Source: Shewanella sp. c952 (lineage in GTDB: Bacteria; Pseudomonadota; Gammaproteobacteria; Enterobacterales; Shewanellaceae). From it: a DNA stretch of 39,086 nt. The position numbers and the translations under genes were made by a program. How positions within the stretch are numbered: position 1 is the first letter of the stretch; each line of letters begins with the position of its first letter. Positions 34,106 to 39,086 of this stretch are shown one piece after another. The stretch is from contig NZ_BPEW01000039.1 of the NCBI RefSeq assembly GCF_019654975.1, positions 1-39,086 of the forward strand. Reading direction: 5' to 3'. The notes under the pieces were generated by a model, which was not told where the DNA came from, did not search any database, and saw nothing but the letters and a program-made list of their open reading frames with translations.

Positions 34106-35044
34106 TTATTTATAGATTGACGCTTCGCCTTCAGGACGCGTTTTCAGCACTTTAAGGAACCACATATACTGTTCAGGATAGGCCAAAATGACCTGTTCTA
34201 CTGCCTTGTTCAAGGCGATAGCTTCATTTTCTTTGCCCTGCATATCTTCAGGGGCGATAGCTGGCATCACTGTTAATTGATATTGGCGCTTCACTTGGTC
34301 ATAACCGATTTTGACAGGCATCACTTGCGCATTTCCAGCTTGAGCCAGTCGACCAACCACTGGCAATGTCGCTTTAGTCGTGCCTAAAAAGGGGGCAAAA
34401 ACACTTTTATCTGGCCCTAAATCCTCATCGGGTAGATAGAAAAAACTATTGTTTTGCTTAAGTTCGGCCAGCAATGCTCTAATTCCCGCTTCACGCATAT
34501 AGATATTGCCACCTTGGGAGCTGCGCATACGGTTATTAAACCAATTAAACAGACCATTTTTATGCGCTTTCGCCATTGATACCATAGGCAAATCTAAGTT
34601 TAATCGTAGGCCTGCATATTCAATTCCCCAAACGTGAGGCATGATAAATATGACAGGTTGGCCAGCTGCTCTTGCCTGCTCTACATGTTCAAAGCCTGTT
34701 AGTTGTACTCTGCTGCGAATGTTCTGCCTAGACTTCACTAGCAGCTCTGATTGCGCCAATAATATCATCACAAAATTTTCAACGTTGTCGCGGATCAATG
34801 CCTCTATGTCAGCATTCGATTTATCAGGAAAACAAGTGGTCAAGTTAGCTCTGGCAACAGCGATAGGTTTAGCGGCAATCTTAAGCACTAATTTTGATAA
34901 CTGACGAGCAATAGGATCTCTAAGCCACGCAGGCATAAGTCCAAACAGCACCAACACTAGAATAGCAAACCATGTCAGCCAATATTTTAGGTGTAATAAC
35001 GATAGTGTAAAGCGACGGTCAAAATACTTCGGTTTTCTAGACAA
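34106..35044 (-). CDS. lpxM: Lipid A secondary acyltransferase, LpxM/MsbB type
   Basis: Inner-membrane acyltransferase of 312 residues that adds a secondary acyl chain to Kdo2-lipid A. The HxxxxE catalytic motif is in MPHVWGIEYAG (about residue 136). YLPDEDLGPDKSVFAPFLGTTKATLP (given in parts) and the C-terminal PEQYMWFLKVLKTRPEGE resemble E. coli MsbB more than LpxL. The N-terminus has one membrane anchor (about 15-35) after a basic start. I place the start at TTG 35044, since AGAGG lies seven bases before it. The TTG at 35050 is too close to that site. It lies downstream of the ihfA terminator, so it probably has its own promoter. Confidence 0.9.
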   Translation of the reverse strand: MSRKPKYFDRRFTLSLLHLKYWLTWFAILVLVLFGLMPAWLRDPIARQLSKLVLKIAAKPIAVARANLTTCFPDKSNADIEALIRDNVENFVMILLAQSELLVKSRQNIRSRVQLTGFEHVEQARAAGQPVIFIMPHVWGIEYAGLRLNLDLPMVSMAKAHKNGLFNWFNNRMRSSQGGNIYMREAGIRALLAELKQNNSFFYLPDEDLGPDKSVFAPFLGTTKATLPVVGRLAQAGNAQVMPVKIGYDQVKRQYQLTVMPAIAPEDMQGKENEAIALNKAVEQVILAYPEQYMWFLKVLKTRPEGEASIYK

Positions 35045-35074
35045 GCGCAAACCTCTTTAGCAGATGAATAACAG

Positions 35075-35098
35075 AAAAAGCCACTCTATTGAGTGGCC
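35075..35098 (-). terminator. Terminator of the pheS-pheT-ihfA operon
   Basis: On the minus strand GCCACTC, loop AATA, GAGTGGC, then TTTTT, 24 bases after the ihfA stop codon. Confidence 0.9.
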
Positions 35099-35121
35099 TC
35101 TTCATCACGATGCTATTGCAA

Positions 35122-35418
35122 TTACTTCTTTGCGTTAGCTTCTTCGACGCGACTTTTCAGCTTCTGTCCTGGACGAAATGTCACAACACGTCTCGCTGAA
35201 ATAGGGATATCTTCTCCCGTCTTTGGGTTCCTTCCCGGTCTTTGATTCTTATCTCTCAGGTCAAAGTTGCCAAAGCCAGATAGCTTGACCTGCTCACCAC
35301 TTTCAAGAGCTTGACGAATCTCTTCGAAAAACGTCTCTACCATCTCTTTCGCTACTCTCTTATTGATACCTAGCGTTTCAAAAAGATGTTCTGCCATTTC
35401 GGCTTTGGTAAGTGCCAT
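35122..35418 (-). CDS. ihfA: Integration host factor subunit alpha
   Basis: DNA-bending nucleoid protein of 98 residues, HU/IHF family. The beta-arm sequence [22 protein letters not shown] (about residues 60-81, shown in part) contains the intercalating Pro in NPKTGE. The N-terminus [14 protein letters not shown] matches the alpha subunit. It pairs with IhfB, which is encoded elsewhere. It lies four bases downstream of pheT, the conserved gammaproteobacterial arrangement, so expression is tied to phenylalanyl-tRNA synthetase. Confidence 0.98.
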
Positions 35419-35422
35419 ACTT

Positions 35423-37810
35423 TTAGTCCCTCAACGATGCGTTGAACTCGTCTTTCAGAGCAGAAACCACTACATCAACCATCTCGGCGATCTCTTTCTC
35501 TTCAAGTGTACGAGCGTTGTCTTGTAATAAGAGTGCGATAGCAAGGCTCTTTTTGCCTTCCTCTACACCTTTACCTTGGTATACGTCGAACAAGTTTATG
35601 CCAACCAACTGATTTTCGCCAACTTTTCTTATCAATTTTACAACATCATCGGCAGCAACAGCCTCATCAACGACGATGGCAATGTCACGACGGTTAGCTG
35701 GAAACTTAGATACAGTCTGGGCTTGCGGTAATTCAGCATGTAGCAAAGCGTCTAATTCAAGCTCAAAAATAATTGTTTTGCCATTGAGGCCAAATGGCTT
35801 TTCAAGGGTCGGATGTACCGTACCTATGATACCAATTACACGATCATTTCTTAATATTTCAGCACATTGCCCCGGATGAAGCGCTGGATGAGATGCCACT
35901 CTAAAGCTAAATTCATTGTCTGCAACGGTTAATCCAATGACCGCTTCAAGATCACCTTTCAGATCGAAGAAATCAACAGTATTTGACTCCATTGACCAGT
36001 GCTCATCGTTCTGGTTACCGGCAATAACAGCTGATAACATTGGCTCTTGAGCAACACCTGAGTCTGCCGATTCGTTTGGCACAAAACGTAGACCTGTTTC
36101 AAACAATCTAACGCGGTTTTGCTGACGACTTTGGTTGTAACCTACAGCCGATAATAAACCGGTAAACATAGACAAACGCATTGCTGACATCTCAACCGAA
36201 ATTGGATTCGGCAAGATCATTGCTTCAGCATCTGGGTGTATCAGGTTTTGCTGCTTAGGATCAACAAAGCTATAAGTTACCGCTTCTTGAAATCCACGTG
36301 CAACCAACATGCTACGAACACGCTTTAAGCTAATATCTGACTCATTGTGATCTGACATGCTTAACTGCGCTATTGGCGCAATATTTGGAATATTGTTGTA
36401 ACCGTAAATACGGGCAACTTCTTCAATCAAGTCTTCTTCGATTGCCATATCAAAACGATAAGTCGCAGTTGTAACATTCCACTGCCCTTCAATCACTTCA
36501 ACGGCAAAGCCAAGTCGTTCTAAGATTTCAGTCACATCGTTATCTTCGATATGGTGACCCAAAGTACGATCTAACTTACTGCGACGTAATACAATTTGTA
36601 CTGGCTTTGGTAGGTTGTCTTCGGATTTAGCTTCAACAACTGGGCCCGCTTCACCACCACAGATATCAAGCACAAGGCGACTCGCGCGATCCATCACTTT
36701 ATGTTGCAGTTCAGGGTCAACACCACGCTCGAAACGATGTGATGCATCAGTGTGCAGACCAATTTTTCGAGCTTTACCCAAAATAGCCAGTGGTGCGAAG
36801 AACGCACACTCGAGCATGATATTAGTCGTTTCAGTGGTCACGCCTGAATGTTCGCCACCAAATACGCCTGCTAGCGCCAGCGGTTTAACATTGTCAGCGA
36901 TGATCAACATACCTTCTGGGATAGTGATTTCATTGCCATCAAGCAGTGTTAGTTTCTCTTCGCCATTAGGTTTGCGAACCTGAATACCACCTTCCAATTT
37001 CGCATTATCAAATGCGTGCATTGGCTGACCAAATTCAATCAGTACATAGTTGGTAATATCAACAATAGGGTCAATTGAACGAATACCACTACGGCGCAAC
37101 TTCTCTTGCATCCAAAGTGGTGTTGCCGCTTTCACGTCAACATTCTTAATCACACGGCCCAAGTATCGTCCGCATTCTTTTTCAGCTTGTAGATCAATAC
37201 TGACTTCATCACTGATCGTGGCAGTAACAGCTTCCCAAGAAGGCTCTGTCACTGTTTGGCGATTCAAAACACCCACTTCACGAGCAAGACCCGCCATACC
37301 AAGACAATCGGCACGGTTAGCAGTCAAATCAACATCAATGACAGCATCATCAAGGTCAAGATATTCACGCACATCTTGGCCAATTGGCGCGTCAGTCGGA
37401 AGCTCGATAATACCATCGCTTTCAATGTCGATACCTAGTTCACCGTATGAACAAAGCATACCGAATGATGGTTGGCCACGCAGCTTGGCTTTCTTTATTT
37501 TGAAATCGCCGGGTAGCACAGCGCCAACCATAGCAACAGCAACTTTAAGACCTAAACGGCAGTTTGGTGCGCCACAAACAATGTCGATTAGCTCATCACC
37601 ACCAACATTTATTTTTGTTACACGTAGTTTGTCTGCATCAGGATGCTGACCACACTCAACAACCTCACCGACTACGACACCGCTAAAGTCAGCAGCGACA
37701 GTATCAATACCATCAACTTCTAAACCCGCCATGGTAATTTGATGTGCTAATTCTTCACGGTTAACACTTGGGTTAACCCACTCACGAAGCCAAGATTCGC
37801 TAAATTTCAT
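35423..37810 (-). CDS. pheT: Phenylalanyl-tRNA synthetase beta subunit
   Basis: The 795-residue beta chain of the alpha2-beta2 synthetase that charges tRNA-Phe. Domains in order: tRNA-binding OB fold (about residues 39-150, [19 protein letters not shown]), B3/B4 editing domain (about 210-380, with the [12 protein letters not shown] segment), B5, a degenerate catalytic-like core, and the C-terminal ferredoxin-like anticodon-binding domain ([14 protein letters not shown]). It is 15 bases downstream of pheS. Confidence 0.98.
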
Positions 37811-37825
37811 GCTATACAGCTCCGT

Positions 37826-38809
37826 TTATTTAAATTGCTTAAGGAAGCGAAGATCATTTTCAAAGAAAGAACGTAAATCGTTAACGCCATAACGCAACAT
37901 AGATAGACGTTCAACACCCATACCGAATGCAAAACCAGAGTACTTTTCAGGATCGATACCCACGCTACGCAGTACATTTGGGTGAACCATGCCGCAACCT
38001 AGTACTTCTAACCACTTGCCATTTTTACCCATTACGTCGACTTCAGCTGAAGGCTCAGTGAATGGGAAGTATGATGGGCGGAAGCGAACCTCAAGGTCCT
38101 CTTCAAAGAAATTGCGTAAGAAGTCATGCAATATGCCTTTAAGCTCTGCAAAGTTAACATTCTCAGCAACAAGCAAACCTTCGACTTGGTGGAACATTGG
38201 CGTATGCGTTTGGTCGTAGTCATTACGGTAAACACGGCCTGGAGAAATGATACGTAGCGGTGGCTTTTCATGCTCCATAGTACGGATCTGAACACCCGAG
38301 GTTTGGGTACGCAGCATCACTTTCGGATTGAAATAGAAAGTGTCGTGATCAGCACGTGCAGGATGATGTTCTGAGATGTTTAATGCATCGAAGTTATGAA
38401 AGTCATCTTCAATTTCAGGACCGTCTTTTACGGTAAAACCAAGCTCACCGAAGAAACTCTCGATACGCTCAATGGTACGAGTCACTGGGTGCAACCCACC
38501 ATTTTCGATACGACGCCCAGGTAGGCTCACATCAATGCTTTCAGCTTTCAACTGCGCTTCAAGTTCTGCCGCTTTCAATCCATCGATGCGTATAGATAGC
38601 TGCTGTTGAACCGCTTGTTTCGCTTGGTTTACAGCTTGGCCGAAGGCCGGCTTCTCTTCAGGAGGCAGTTTCCCCATCATCTTCATCATGTCGGTAATTT
38701 TACCTTTTTTACCAAGGTAATCGACACGGAGGTCATCAAGCGCTTTCAAATCTGTAGCGTCTTTGATGGCGGCTAAGGCCTGTTCTACGATCTCTGTTAA
38801 CTGTGACAT
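37826..38809 (-). CDS. pheS: Phenylalanyl-tRNA synthetase alpha subunit
   Basis: Catalytic class II subunit of 327 residues. An N-terminal coiled-coil (about 1-85, DYLGKKGKITDMMK) precedes the catalytic domain with motif 2 (GRVYRNDYDQTHTPMFHQ) and motif 3 (FAFGMGVERLSMLRYG). Of two adjacent ATG codons I choose 38809: GGAAG lies seven bases before it, and the reading MSQLTEIVEQA resembles MSHLAELV of E. coli. It heads the pheS-pheT-ihfA operon. A weak phenylalanine-rich leader frame is discussed among the findings. Confidence 0.97.
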   Translation of the reverse strand: MSQLTEIVEQALAAIKDATDLKALDDLRVDYLGKKGKITDMMKMMGKLPPEEKPAFGQAVNQAKQAVQQQLSIRIDGLKAAELEAQLKAESIDVSLPGRRIENGGLHPVTRTIERIESFFGELGFTVKDGPEIEDDFHNFDALNISEHHPARADHDTFYFNPKVMLRTQTSGVQIRTMEHEKPPLRIISPGRVYRNDYDQTHTPMFHQVEGLLVAENVNFAELKGILHDFLRNFFEEDLEVRFRPSYFPFTEPSAEVDVMGKNGKWLEVLGCGMVHPNVLRSVGIDPEKYSGFAFGMGVERLSMLRYGVNDLRSFFENDLRFLKQFK

Positions 38810-38865
38810 CATCTCTTCCAGTGCATGTAGGACAAACCTACGAGTCTTCGGGCTTACATATTTTC

Positions 38866-38913
38866 TTAGGCGAAAATAGAAAAAGACACAAATTTTACGT
38901 GAGCGAACCCCAT
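38866..38913 (-). other. Candidate phenylalanine-rich leader frame upstream of pheS
   Basis: A 15-codon minus-strand frame (MGFAHVKFVSFSIFA) with four Phe ends 56 bases before pheS. E. coli pheST has the leader PheM with similar size and Phe content. Here no good ribosome site and no T-run terminator were found between the frame and pheS, so attenuation is not supported. Confidence 0.25.
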
Positions 38914-39086
38914 TTGACTAGGGTTAATTGCACCTTTTTACAAGCTAACTGCTTATTTTGTTTAGTCCTTGTTCAAGAACAATCAACTCGATGAGTCTTC
39001 GCCTGCAAAATATGTATCTTGAACGTTAAATTTTAAATGGTTATTCAACTATATGATATGTACTATCTCGCTAATCGGTAAAATAC
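38914..39086. other. Sequence upstream of the pheS operon, no gene seen
   Basis: AT-rich intergenic DNA to the window end. It should contain the pheS promoter on the minus strand (a TTGTAA with TAGTCA 17 bp apart is possible but weak). It also carries a short TTGTTC-TT-GAACAA palindrome near 38968-38981. In E. coli infC-rpmI-rplT precede pheS; they are not visible here. Confidence 0.4.

Noticed and set aside
35043..35120. lpxM as the fourth gene of the pheST-ihfA operon
   Set aside because: A strong minus-strand terminator stands between ihfA and lpxM, so cotranscription would need readthrough.
36615..37649. Long plus-strand open frames inside pheT
   Set aside because: They are antisense to a highly conserved gene, rich in Ser/Arg, with no ribosome sites; a by-product of codon use in pheT.
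38803..38994. A 63-codon plus-strand frame opposite the pheS upstream region
   Set aside because: No ribosome site, no recognisable protein features, and it lies over the pheS start region on the other strand.
1..39086. tRNA or rRNA genes, CRISPR arrays, integrase or att sites
   Set aside because: No cloverleaf-like sequence, no regularly spaced direct repeats and no integrase or recombinase gene were seen in the gaps between genes.

Overview
The window looks like chromosomal DNA of a marine gammaproteobacterium close to Shewanella. The basis is the AT-leaning base composition, the gene content and the protein types: bifunctional HisB and HisIE, a PurC of about 367 residues, a pheS-pheT-ihfA cluster and a ydbH-ynbE-ydbL cluster. 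No database search was possible, so the genus is an inference. Almost everything is core or common accessory chromosome. There is no prophage, CRISPR array, rRNA or tRNA that I can support. I do not see a clearly new multi-gene system; the most informative items are non-coding.

Left part (1-14600): a large exported HExxH lipoprotein, then a convergent 596-residue acyl-CoA dehydrogenase with a candidate operator just upstream. Next come a YeaD-type sugar-phosphate mutarotase and the envelope lipid-transport operon ydbH-ynbE-ydbL. On the minus strand follow a coupled K+-channel-like protein/AI-2E permease pair, a ToxR/CadC-like membrane-bound winged-helix regulator and two small exported proteins of unknown function.

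Middle part (14600-24100): an RND efflux adaptor and permease without an outer-membrane channel gene, a second exported protein with an HExxH motif overlapping a DMT-family exporter, a small membrane protein, and a YoaA/DinG-type iron-sulfur helicase on the minus strand. Between the helicase and the histidine operon lies a 290-bp MITE-like element with perfect terminal inverted repeats and flanking TA dinucleotides.

Right part (24100-39086): a complete histidine operon hisL-G-D-C-B-H-A-F-IE, containing every step from PRPP and ATP to histidine. A 15-codon leader with five consecutive His codons precedes four RNA segments whose pairing options fit a complete attenuator, ending in a strong terminator before hisG. 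After it come a solute-binding-like exported protein, purC, and on the minus strand pheS-pheT-ihfA followed by an lpxM-type lipid A acyltransferase. Strong hairpin terminators separate most transcription units.
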